Shown here: positions 46,643 through 54,627 of the stretch, one piece after another | How the letters are laid out: every line of letters begins with the position of its first letter | How positions within the stretch are numbered: the first letter of the stretch is position 1 | Source: Myxococcales bacterium | GTDB taxonomy: Bacteria > Myxococcota_A > Polyangia > Palsa-1104 > JAEUJZ01 | Assembly: GCA_016794365.1 (NCBI GenBank) | Contig: JAEUKB010000017.1 | Location: 1 to 64,000, forward strand | DNA length: 64,000 nucleotides | Direction of reading: 5' to 3' | Notes under the pieces: generated by a model | The model's database searches: none | Seen by the model: the letters and a program-made list of their open reading frames with translations, nothing else | What the model was told of the DNA's origin: nothing | Translations under genes and position numbers: made by a program

Positions 46643-46733
46643 AAGAAAGGGCGCATGGTAGCCGCAAAGCGCCCGAGGTGTTGGCAAATCGACCGGAAAA
46701 CCGGCTCACCGAGCGAAAGACCCGTGCAGATGG

Positions 46734-49616
46734 TTAGGAAAGCAGCGCGGCCAGGCAGTTTGCGGTGGTCGGTGCAGCGACCAGTAAGTCCACCACGGCC
46801 TGCTCTTCCGCTGAGAGTACCGCGCCCGCTGATGGAGTCGAGGTGGTTCCCGATCCTGGCGAGTTGGCCGCAGCAGGTGACTCACTCTGCTTTTTGTCCC
46901 ACGGAGCCTGCCACTTGGACAGCGACTTCAGATCCTTGGGAAACAGTCCGTTTACATCCTTCAGCAGTCGCGGCAGCAGATCTTCTGCATAGGGACGCAG
47001 CGACATGAGGAGTCCCGGCAGCCACGGATACAGGATCTCTTCCGGAAGGCGTGCGAACGCTTTGGACAGAAGCTCGACCACGACGCGACCAATCACGGGC
47101 GCAAACGACAGCGCGAGTAGGAATCCAGAGACGTACTCTGGAAACACCGGCAGCATCAGCGGATTGTCGAGCGTCTGATCCAAAAACGCGCGGATCGAAT
47201 CGATGTCACGCAGCTTGAGGAGCAGCTCGGACGCCCACAGAAGACCTATCTTTGCTGGGTCTGTGGTGACGGGACCGGCCTGCTTGATCGCGATATCGAG
47301 CTGACTGCGCTGACAGCCAAGTGCGAGCGCTTGCGGCTCGAAGTCGAACACAAAGCAGAGCATTCCTGCGACTTCACTGGGACGGGTTCCGCGATCTTCA
47401 AAGCCTCTGGGAAGCAGCATCGAGTAGTGCGAATATCCCGTCGCTACGAAGTCTTTGAGCCAGCTTGGGAGTCCGCCCGGCGTCGCGCGATAGTAGTGAA
47501 CCAAGTGACGGATGCGCTCGACCACTTTCGGTGCGTCTTGGGCGCTCATCTCGTTGCGGAGCAGATCCACCGCGCGACTTCCCAGCTCTTCCGTAAGTCG
47601 CTCGCTCTTCAAAAACAGGATCGAGTCTTCCGCTGCTTTGAGCGCAGTCACGGTCTTGGCGGTAGGACCAAAGCACTCTGCTTTCAGTCTCTTTTCGACG
47701 ACAAACTCGACCGATACACCTTCGTATCCAAGCCGAATGATCGACTCCTGATACTTTCCGATCGAGACATCCCAGGACTCCTGAACGGGAACGTGACCGA
47801 GCTTGCGCTCTCCCATAATCGGACGCAAAACGGGATGACCTGCCGTCAGATAATGCAGCATCCACAGCAGATCCGAGCACGCCAGCAGGTGCGGATCTTT
47901 TTTGAAGTCGATGAGCGCGCGCTGAATCGTAGACGCATCCAGGTTGATCCCGAGCGGCTTCAGCCGTGCATAGACATCTTGCGCCAGCGGTGGCAGCGCA
48001 CTGTATCCAACTCGTCCGGTGCGGTTGCCTCCCAATAGCATCTGACAGAGCTTGGGAATGTTACGCTTTTTGACCTGACGATCTTTTTCCAGACACGTAA
48101 TCGCCGCATCTTCAAAGTCATAGGGCGACGGATGCTGACGATTCCGCAGGTTCGCCAGCAGCAGCGAGGTCTGATAGATCGCAATCGCATCTGCGGTCGA
48201 AGTCAGATAGCCATTGTCACGCGCCAGCGCAACGATATCTACCGACCAGCGTAGGAGCTGTTCTTCATCCGCACTGTGCAGAAGCGGCGGCTTGGTCAAA
48301 AATCCGAGCACGCGCGCACTGTCGGCCAGCGCAGACGCTGGATGCGCAACAGGACTTGCGGAAGGAGAAGGAGAAGAAGCGGGAGGACTCACCACTTTGG
48401 CCGCTTTGCTCTTGCTAGATTTCGCTGGAACCGCTGAAGCAGTTGCCGTTGCTGCTGCTGCAACACTCGGCTTGTTCTTGTTCAGCTTCCACGACTTGAT
48501 TCCCAGCGCGGAGATTCCCTTGTCCCAGGTATTTTCCGCCAGCGCGATCGTTCCGGGAGGATGCTGAAACTGATGCTCGATCGCGATGTAGCTCGACGGA
48601 ATCAAGCCATACAGCCACTTGGTCGGAGTGCGCGCAGGAATCGACCAGACTGCATCGGTCTTGGTCCCAAACTCTTCCACATCACTGACCGCGTGAACCG
48701 CACCGCACAGATAGATCGCGTCGCTGGGAGCCGTTCCTGTTTTCTGTAGGTGCTCCTTCATTCGCGTCCACATGTAGCGCTCGCGACGCTTGTCATTTTC
48801 ATGATCTTCAGCTTTGCGACCCAAGCGACGCAGCAGACTTCCGACCAGCGAAAGGACATAGCGATACGTTGCATAGTCAGCGGCCAAGACCGCTTGCTCT
48901 ACGTACTGATCCCACCACTCGGAAAAGTGACGGACGCGCGCGTTCTTGAGCAGGAAGCTTAGGAATGCATCGAACGTGGGCTCGACGTTTCCCATCTGAA
49001 GACCGATGGCGGCTCCGTGATCCGGAACGTCGCTCGACTCTTCTTCTCCTGGTGCGGTGGGAGTCGCTTGATCGTGCTCTTCTTCCTTCACCAGATGTCG
49101 CTCTAGCTCGCCTTCCTTTTGCGGCATCCACTGAAAGACGAAATCGACGGCGCGATCGACAAACACCAGCTCTGTCTCTGGATGTTCCAGCGCGTACGCA
49201 ATCGCTTGAAACTCTGCGGAAAATTCCGAAACCGGAGCCACCACCGACAGTGGCGACCAGCCTTTGGGAAACGCATCTGCCGTCTGTGCAAACGCCTGCA
49301 GCGCGACCGGAAGACGACAGTCTCGCAGTCCTTCTAGCGATCCGCGCAGATCTTCACAAAGCTCCATGAAGATCACTTTGGGAGGCTTGTCATGCAGTCG
49401 TTTCGCGACATGTAGCGCGGAAGAAGGCGAGTGATGACAGACCGGAATGATCTCCAGCGGTTCTTGCATCGCTCGTTCGACATCCGTAACCATCAGTGAG
49501 AGCAGCTCACCGACCGGATGTTTGTCCGTTGCAAACGCTTGCACCGCAGCGTTCATCTGCTCGCGCAGCGCTGCCAGGGCTTCCTGATTCGAAGGAGGAT
49601 TCCGTTCCATCATCAT
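46734..49616 (-). CDS. DUF5682 family protein of the MoxR-VWA module
   Basis: 960 residues, cytoplasmic. Near residue 60, VCHHSPSSALHVAKRLHDKPPKVIFMELCEDLRG matches the DUF5682 signature (HHSP...P..v.iE...D), and YLCGAVHAVSDVEEF near 310 matches the second conserved 'CGAxH' segment. These motifs resemble EreA/ChaN-type hydrolase folds, which suggests a catalytic role for His61/His62 and the Glu; that is inference. A Ser/Ala/Pro-rich linker (about 395-440) separates it from a long helical C-terminal half. E. coli YehM is the likely relative. Last gene of a five-gene operon, 18 nt after the MoxR gene. Start is one of three ATGs (49616, 49613, 49610). Confidence 0.78.
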   Translation of the reverse strand: MMMERNPPSNQEALAALREQMNAAVQAFATDKHPVGELLSLMVTDVERAMQEPLEIIPVCHHSPSSALHVAKRLHDKPPKVIFMELCEDLRGSLEGLRDCRLPVALQAFAQTADAFPKGWSPLSVVAPVSEFSAEFQAIAYALEHPETELVFVDRAVDFVFQWMPQKEGELERHLVKEEEHDQATPTAPGEEESSDVPDHGAAIGLQMGNVEPTFDAFLSFLLKNARVRHFSEWWDQYVEQAVLAADYATYRYVLSLVGSLLRRLGRKAEDHENDKRRERYMWTRMKEHLQKTGTAPSDAIYLCGAVHAVSDVEEFGTKTDAVWSIPARTPTKWLYGLIPSSYIAIEHQFQHPPGTIALAENTWDKGISALGIKSWKLNKNKPSVAAAATATASAVPAKSSKSKAAKVVSPPASSPSPSASPVAHPASALADSARVLGFLTKPPLLHSADEEQLLRWSVDIVALARDNGYLTSTADAIAIYQTSLLLANLRNRQHPSPYDFEDAAITCLEKDRQVKKRNIPKLCQMLLGGNRTGRVGYSALPPLAQDVYARLKPLGINLDASTIQRALIDFKKDPHLLACSDLLWMLHYLTAGHPVLRPIMGERKLGHVPVQESWDVSIGKYQESIIRLGYEGVSVEFVVEKRLKAECFGPTAKTVTALKAAEDSILFLKSERLTEELGSRAVDLLRNEMSAQDAPKVVERIRHLVHYYRATPGGLPSWLKDFVATGYSHYSMLLPRGFEDRGTRPSEVAGMLCFVFDFEPQALALGCQRSQLDIAIKQAGPVTTDPAKIGLLWASELLLKLRDIDSIRAFLDQTLDNPLMLPVFPEYVSGFLLALSFAPVIGRVVVELLSKAFARLPEEILYPWLPGLLMSLRPYAEDLLPRLLKDVNGLFPKDLKSLSKWQAPWDKKQSESPAAANSPGSGTTSTPSAGAVLSAEEQAVVDLLVAAPTTANCLAALLS

Positions 49617-49634
49617 TCCTACTTGGTCTTGGGA

Positions 49635-50993
49635 TTACTTGAGCAGGCTCATTGCCTGCTTTCCGCCCTCAAGGTATTCGTCCCACTCGCCCTTCTTTTC
49701 CTTGGCGCGCTTTTCCACCACGGAATGCCAGAACTTGTTGAGGATCGATGCCTCTTCCGGAATGCGACGAACTACGGTTCCCACCAGTGCCTTGGCCAAG
49801 TTCCCCGCAGACAGCGTTGTCTGTCCAAAGAACTGGCTGTGCAGCACTGCATCTTCCAGCACGCCAATCTGTTCTGCCGTAGACAGAGAAGACTCCAGAC
49901 GCTGGTCATCGCTCGTCGCTGCGGCTTGCGCATCACGCAGATCCGCAAAGGTCTGAAGCAAAATGTCGAGCAGCGCGGGAGGAAGCTCCACTTCAAACTG
50001 ATTGCGCGTCAGCAGCTCGCGCGTACGGAACAGAACGATTTCCTTTTCGCTCTTCTTGTTCGTAACCGTAGGAATCGTCACGAAGTTGAAGCGACGCTTG
50101 AGTGCCGTCGAGAGATCGTTCACACCACGATCGCGGCTGTTCGCGGTGGCGATGATGTTAAAGCCCGGACGCGCAAACACCACGTTGTCTCCCGATAGCT
50201 CAGGAATCGTGATGTACTTTTCAGACAGAATCGAGATCAGCGCATCCTGAACATCGGATGTGCAGCGCGTAAGCTCTTCGATTCGTCCCATCGAAGCTTG
50301 CTGCATCGCGATCATGATCGGAGAAGGAATCAGCGACTCACGCGACTGACCCTTGGCAATCACCAGCGCGACGTTCCACGAATACTTGATCTGATCTTCC
50401 GTGGTTCCCGCCGTTCCTTGCACCGTGTGCGTCGAGCTTCCACAGATCGCAGCGGCCAACAGCTCTGCCAGCCAGCTCTTTCCAGTTCCCGGATCTCCGA
50501 TCAAAAGGAGTCCGCGATCCGATGCCAGTGTCACGATCGCACGCTCGACCAGCGCAGGATCTCCGAAGAACTTTTGGTTGATCGGACGCTCGATCTTGTC
50601 CGCAGGAGTCGATCCCAGGATGAACGTACGGATCATGCGCGGCGACAGCTTCCAGCTAAACGGACGCTTTCCCGTATCGATCGACGCAAGGTACGCAAGC
50701 TCTTCTGCGTACTTCACTTCCGCAGGCTGACGCAGCACTTCCGCTTTCTTGGCAGGCTTGGCTGGCGCTTCTGTGTTGGCTTCTGCTTTCGCATCCACCT
50801 TCACTTCCACTTTCGCTTCCGCCTTCACAGCAATCGGAAACTCCGCAGCCGCAGCCGATGAAGTCTCTGTCGCAACGGCGTGAGCTGGAGCAGGAGCCGC
50901 CGCCGCATCGGTGGCGGTCGTCGCGGCAGGAGCCGCAGTCGCTACCGCAGCAGAGTCGTCGGTCTTGGTCTTTTTGGTACGAGGCGTGGCCAT
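49635..50993 (-). CDS. MoxR-type AAA+ ATPase
   Basis: 452 residues. The first ~85 are Ala/Glu/Lys low complexity with alternating KAEAKVEVKV units. The AAA+ core has Walker A GDPGTGKS (166-173), a Walker B region that reads MGRIEELTR with Glu in place of the usual Asp, and sensor 1 IIATANSRDRG. The layout matches YehL and other MoxR proteins that act with VWA proteins as chaperones or remodelers. AGGAGA precedes the ATG. It lies 11 nt downstream of the VWA gene and 18 nt upstream of the DUF5682 gene. Confidence 0.88.
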   Translation of the reverse strand: MATPRTKKTKTDDSAAVATAAPAATTATDAAAAPAPAHAVATETSSAAAAEFPIAVKAEAKVEVKVDAKAEANTEAPAKPAKKAEVLRQPAEVKYAEELAYLASIDTGKRPFSWKLSPRMIRTFILGSTPADKIERPINQKFFGDPALVERAIVTLASDRGLLLIGDPGTGKSWLAELLAAAICGSSTHTVQGTAGTTEDQIKYSWNVALVIAKGQSRESLIPSPIMIAMQQASMGRIEELTRCTSDVQDALISILSEKYITIPELSGDNVVFARPGFNIIATANSRDRGVNDLSTALKRRFNFVTIPTVTNKKSEKEIVLFRTRELLTRNQFEVELPPALLDILLQTFADLRDAQAAATSDDQRLESSLSTAEQIGVLEDAVLHSQFFGQTTLSAGNLAKALVGTVVRRIPEEASILNKFWHSVVEKRAKEKKGEWDEYLEGGKQAMSLLK

Positions 50994-51004
50994 GGGGATC
51001 TCTC

Positions 51005-52453
51005 CTAATTCAGTAGGTATCGGAGCTGATGAATGAGCTTGTTGACGGCGCCATGCAGAATCGGCATTCCCAACTCTGCGAGCCGCGTACGGAAGAACTC
51101 GCTGACCGAAAAGTAGCCACTCGATTGCAGCGCACCGACGGGAATGAAGTGGACTCCAGAGTCCTTCAGTCCCTTGATGTAATCGAGCAGCTCTTGATCG
51201 GAACCACCTTCGTAAAAGTCCGAGATCACCACCATCGCGGTGTTCTTCGGCTCTACGATCTTTTTGCTGGCCTCGATGAGCGCTTGGCGAATCAGCGTTC
51301 CACCACCAAGCTGCGTACGAAGCAGAACCTCAAACGGATCCTGAACCCACGGCGTCAGATCCAGCACGCGGGTATCGAACGCAATCAGGTGTACATCCAC
51401 CTTTGGGAGTCCCGCAAAGATCGACGCCAGGATCGTGCTCTGCACCATCGCATCGACCATCGATCCAGACTGATCCACCACCACCAGGAGTCGCGTTGGC
51501 TGCGTCTTGGTTGCTGTTCTGCGATAGATCAAGCGGTCAACATAGAGCCGCTCTTCCTCGGGATTCCAGTTCGTCAGGTTCTTCCACAGCGTGCGCTTCA
51601 GATCCAAGTTGCGGAACACTCGCTTGGGAGGAACGCTACGATCCGACTTCCCTTTGCTGGCTTTCTGCACTTGCAGCTTCAGCACTTCCGCAAGCTGATC
51701 GACATACGCGCGAATCAGCTTCTTGGCGTTGTCCAGCGCCGGTCCTGACAGGTTTGCTTTGTCTGCCAGCAGCTGCTCGACCAGCGCAATCGAAGGCTGA
51801 AGCTTGCTCGCAAGACGCGAGTCTTTCAGCACCTCGCGCAGCTCCATGCGACGCACCAGCTCGTTTTCCAGACCTTGGAATCCTCGTCGCAGCTCATCTT
51901 CCGAGATCAGCCTACGACCGCCTCCGGGTCCGGTTCCTGCTCCGCGTCCACGCAGCGCACCTTGCGGATATCCGAACGCACCTTCGAGCGTTCCCAAGTC
52001 CTGCGTCCACTGCGCGTACTGCTGCGCTGTTACCGTCTTGGTTTGCGTCGCTGGACCAAACGCATTGAGCAGCAGCTTGGACAGAATAACCGTGCGCTTT
52101 AGCTGATCCGAAGGACTGCGGCTCGCACTGGCTGATGCGCTGTCTGTAGGACTTGGACTTCCGGTTGCAACCGCGACACCGTCTTTGCTTTCTTCATCCA
52201 GCACCGCCCCCGGAAGCGGAGTCTCAAACAGCGGTCGCAGCTCTGGATGACGCTGGAGCAGCGTGCTCAGCGATACCATTGGGTCGAGCACCAGCTCTGG
52301 CAAAGACAGCTCTTGTGCAATCTCTTTGCTGAGCGATTCCAGATTCTGCGCTTTTTCCCCCTGCCCAAAGCACGCGGCCAGAAGACGCCACAGGAGCGCT
52401 TGCTGTCTGTTTTGCAGCGCTGAATCCGAAGAAGCTGTACTTGTATCCGCCAT
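51005..52453 (-). CDS. VWA domain protein of the MoxR-VWA module
   Basis: 482 residues. The N half is helical with a Ser/Ala-rich linker (about 100-115) and a Gly-rich GRGAGTGPGGGRR stretch near 168-180. The C-terminal VWA domain has a complete MIDAS: D327-x-S329-x-S331 in DQSGSM, Thr386 in GGGT and Asp412 in ISDF. It should bind Mg and a partner, probably gated by the MoxR ATPase, like E. coli YehP. AAGGGAAG precedes the ATG. Gaps to neighbours are 17 and 11 nt. Confidence 0.9.
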   Translation of the reverse strand: MADTSTASSDSALQNRQQALLWRLLAACFGQGEKAQNLESLSKEIAQELSLPELVLDPMVSLSTLLQRHPELRPLFETPLPGAVLDEESKDGVAVATGSPSPTDSASASASRSPSDQLKRTVILSKLLLNAFGPATQTKTVTAQQYAQWTQDLGTLEGAFGYPQGALRGRGAGTGPGGGRRLISEDELRRGFQGLENELVRRMELREVLKDSRLASKLQPSIALVEQLLADKANLSGPALDNAKKLIRAYVDQLAEVLKLQVQKASKGKSDRSVPPKRVFRNLDLKRTLWKNLTNWNPEEERLYVDRLIYRRTATKTQPTRLLVVVDQSGSMVDAMVQSTILASIFAGLPKVDVHLIAFDTRVLDLTPWVQDPFEVLLRTQLGGGTLIRQALIEASKKIVEPKNTAMVVISDFYEGGSDQELLDYIKGLKDSGVHFIPVGALQSSGYFSVSEFFRTRLAELGMPILHGAVNKLIHQLRYLLN

Positions 52454-52470
52454 GGTCTTCCCTTTGCGCC

Positions 52471-53883
52471 TTACGACTTCTTGCGAAGGAGCTTGCTGGC
52501 GCGCTCACGCAGCACAGCGACGGTGTCATCTTTGGCTTTGAGCGACTGCGGAGGCGTTCCCGAAAGCTCTGCTTTGCTTCCTGACTTGATCGCCAGCGGC
52601 TGAATCGCCCAGCGTCCCCGATCAAAGCGCAGCAGTCCGATAAGCTCCTGCGCTTTTTCGATCCGATCGATCGTCATGCCTGAGCTATCCGAAACCCGCG
52701 CACCACACAGCGGCAGCTTGATGCCCACAGCTTCGATCGCTTTTTCTTCGAGCAGCTCGCTCTGCGACGGCTTTTTCGACTTGATGGCATCTTGTTTCAC
52801 CACCTTAAAGCCGGTCAGATGAAGCGGCTCTGCAAGCTGCGCGGGATGTCTGTCAAAGCCTCCGATGCTCGATCGAACGATTGGCTTTCCTGCGGAAAGG
52901 AGTGTACTGGCCAGCTCAAACGGAGCATAGGAAGACCCCGCAGTCGCACTCCCTTCATCCCACAGAAGGTCTCCGCTTCCGAGCAGCTTGACGTTGCTTA
53001 GCTTCAAGCTTGTTCCGTCGCGCAGCGCTTTTAACAGCTTGTCGTACGTACCTTCCAAAAGTCGCCACATCTCTGCGCCGATGACCGTATCGACTTTGTA
53101 CGCAGACACCGTGGTGCGAACGTAGCGATGCTCGGTTCCTTGCTTCAGGATTCCGTGAACACAGACGCTAAACAGGTTGCGGTGATGATGCAGATCGCTG
53201 CCAATTGGAAAGAACTCTCCGCTGACTGCATCGATCTTCGGAATCTGTGGCGCATTGATCGCAAGCAGCATCGCGCGCGTCCACAGATCCACCCAGCGAT
53301 AGGTAGGAATCGAATTGCCCGACGGAATCGGCAGCTCAAGCAGCAGCTCTGACAAAAATCCTGACAGGATCGCAGCCAAGCGAATCAGCGCGGGCTCTTC
53401 CTGAATCTTGTCGAGCGTTGCATAGAACGGATACAGAGCATCCGACTCTAGCTGTGCGAATCCCGACAGAGCCATCTCCATCAGGAAGTTCCGGCTGCTC
53501 TCGCGAAAGACACCATGATGTCCGGGTGCTTCGGTCGGACTGCTGGCTGGCGCATCACTTGGAACAGCACGTCCCAGCGCGAGACTGACTTGCGCAGCCA
53601 GCGCATCGGTCATCGCACCTTGCAGCGCCGCACGCGCACACGCCAGGCTGACGAAGTGACGCTCGACAAACTCACTGCGCAGCAGCGCATCACAGGCTTC
53701 CTTCACCCGTGCAGCCAGCGGAGTCTTTTCCAGCAAGCGGGGCAGGGCAGACACAGCGGACACTTCGCGCTCGCTCATGCGGCCAAAGCCCACAACAAAG
53801 CAGTGATCCAGCTTGGCCAGCACGTCAGCGGCGGCAGCCACACCAGCCGGAGTCGCGGACAGAGAGCTTAGGGAATCGCTCAT
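52471..53883 (-). CDS. Uncharacterised partner gene in the MoxR/VWA/DUF5682 operon
   Basis: 470 residues, soluble, no recognised motif by eye. Segments that may be diagnostic: HHGVFRESSRNFLMEMAL, SGEFFPIGSDLHHHRNLFSVCVHG and FRKxx-like basic C-terminal ERASKLLRKKS. Its place between the SWIM-like and VWA genes equals that of an accessory gene (DUF5691-type or the body of a YehQ-like SWIM protein) in related operons. With the SWIM-like gene it would sum to ~633 residues, so a split YehQ-like protein is possible. AAGGAAAAGGA precedes the ATG. Confidence 0.75.
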   Translation of the reverse strand: MSDSLSSLSATPAGVAAAADVLAKLDHCFVVGFGRMSEREVSAVSALPRLLEKTPLAARVKEACDALLRSEFVERHFVSLACARAALQGAMTDALAAQVSLALGRAVPSDAPASSPTEAPGHHGVFRESSRNFLMEMALSGFAQLESDALYPFYATLDKIQEEPALIRLAAILSGFLSELLLELPIPSGNSIPTYRWVDLWTRAMLLAINAPQIPKIDAVSGEFFPIGSDLHHHRNLFSVCVHGILKQGTEHRYVRTTVSAYKVDTVIGAEMWRLLEGTYDKLLKALRDGTSLKLSNVKLLGSGDLLWDEGSATAGSSYAPFELASTLLSAGKPIVRSSIGGFDRHPAQLAEPLHLTGFKVVKQDAIKSKKPSQSELLEEKAIEAVGIKLPLCGARVSDSSGMTIDRIEKAQELIGLLRFDRGRWAIQPLAIKSGSKAELSGTPPQSLKAKDDTVAVLRERASKLLRKKS

Positions 53884-53910
53884 ACTCGGAGTCCTTTTCC
53901 TTGCGAACGC

Positions 53911-54402
53911 TTAGCCCAAGACAAACCAAGTCATCTCAGGAATCGGCTGATTCGAGACGGGAAGCTCGAAGTAGCGCAGGTGCGACAGAAAGCGCGAAAA
54001 CACCTGGCTGACATCGAGCCGCGCTTGTGAGCCGCGCACTTGCAACAAGATGTCGCGCGCCGAAGTAAACTTCGACAGATCTCCCGACAGCTTCAGATAG
54101 CGCGCCACTTGCTCGGGACCAAACTGAAGCACCGCTTCGCCCATCAGCTGGCTCAGGTGCTTACACGGCGATCCGCGCAGACCACCGCACGGACGGTTGT
54201 TGTTGGTCGAGCAGTTGAAGTTGATGCTCGCGCCTGCCTCAAAGAACGAGACATAGACGCGATTTTCATCCGAACCCGACGACACAACACCCTGCACGCG
54301 GCCCGAAAACAGCTCTACGTAGGGAACGTCTTTGACCTTGCGCGGTCGGCTCGGCGGTTCAGAAAGAGGTAGCGAAGTACACTCGGTCGGCAAAAGTGCC
54401 AT
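53911..54402 (-). CDS. SWIM-like zinc finger protein, first gene of the MoxR/VWA operon
   Basis: 163 residues from ATG 54402 (GGAG 9 nt upstream); in-frame sequence to 54501 is unlike protein. The core reads NFNCSTNNNRPC...SPCKHLSQLMGEAVLQFG: Cys64, Cys72, Cys80 and His82, so C-x7-C-x7-C-x-H. The PCKH half and following helix fit SWIM fingers, but the first half is not the usual CxC. SWIM domains bind DNA or protein. It precedes the 470-residue gene by 27 nt. A dyad-containing promoter lies upstream. Confidence 0.65.
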   Translation of the reverse strand: MALLPTECTSLPLSEPPSRPRKVKDVPYVELFSGRVQGVVSSGSDENRVYVSFFEAGASINFNCSTNNNRPCGGLRGSPCKHLSQLMGEAVLQFGPEQVARYLKLSGDLSKFTSARDILLQVRGSQARLDVSQVFSRFLSHLRYFELPVSNQPIPEMTWFVLG

Positions 54403-54492
54403 GTTCGCGGGCTCCGTAACGGCTCCTAAGACACCGCTTCCTGGCTCACGCGACGACCTGTGCGCGCACCCACCCAAGGTGCAGAGCGCAGC

Positions 54493-54546
54493 CCCAGGCA
54501 ATACGGAAGCCTGGGTATCTTACGAGAATCCTTGCGAACTTGTGAA
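54493..54546 (-). promoter_or_regulatory. Promoter with operator-like dyad for the MoxR/VWA operon
   Basis: Read on the minus strand: -35 TTCACA (54541-54546), 18-bp spacer, -10 TAAGAT (54517-54522), then the palindrome CCCAGGC-N9-GCCTGGG (54493-54515) starting 1 bp after the -10. The likely transcription start lies inside the dyad, so a bound repressor or a 5' hairpin could control the whole five-gene operon. The leader to ATG 54402 is about 105 nt. Confidence 0.45.
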
Positions 54547-54577
54547 CTGGTTTTTGTAAGTAAAATTGCGATCTAAA

Positions 54578-54611
54578 GGTAGCGTTTGCGGGACGAGGTA
54601 GCGTTCGCGGG
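54578..54611. repeat. 15-bp imperfect direct repeat
   Basis: GGTAGCGTTTGCGGG (54578-54592) and GGTAGCGTTCGCGGG (54597-54611) differ at one base and are offset by 19 bp. They lie 30-60 bp upstream of the -35 described for the MoxR/VWA operon, in the position of an activator site, and just before the end of the GHKL-like gene. Confidence 0.6.
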
Positions 54612-54627
54612 GCGGGGCGCGCTTACA

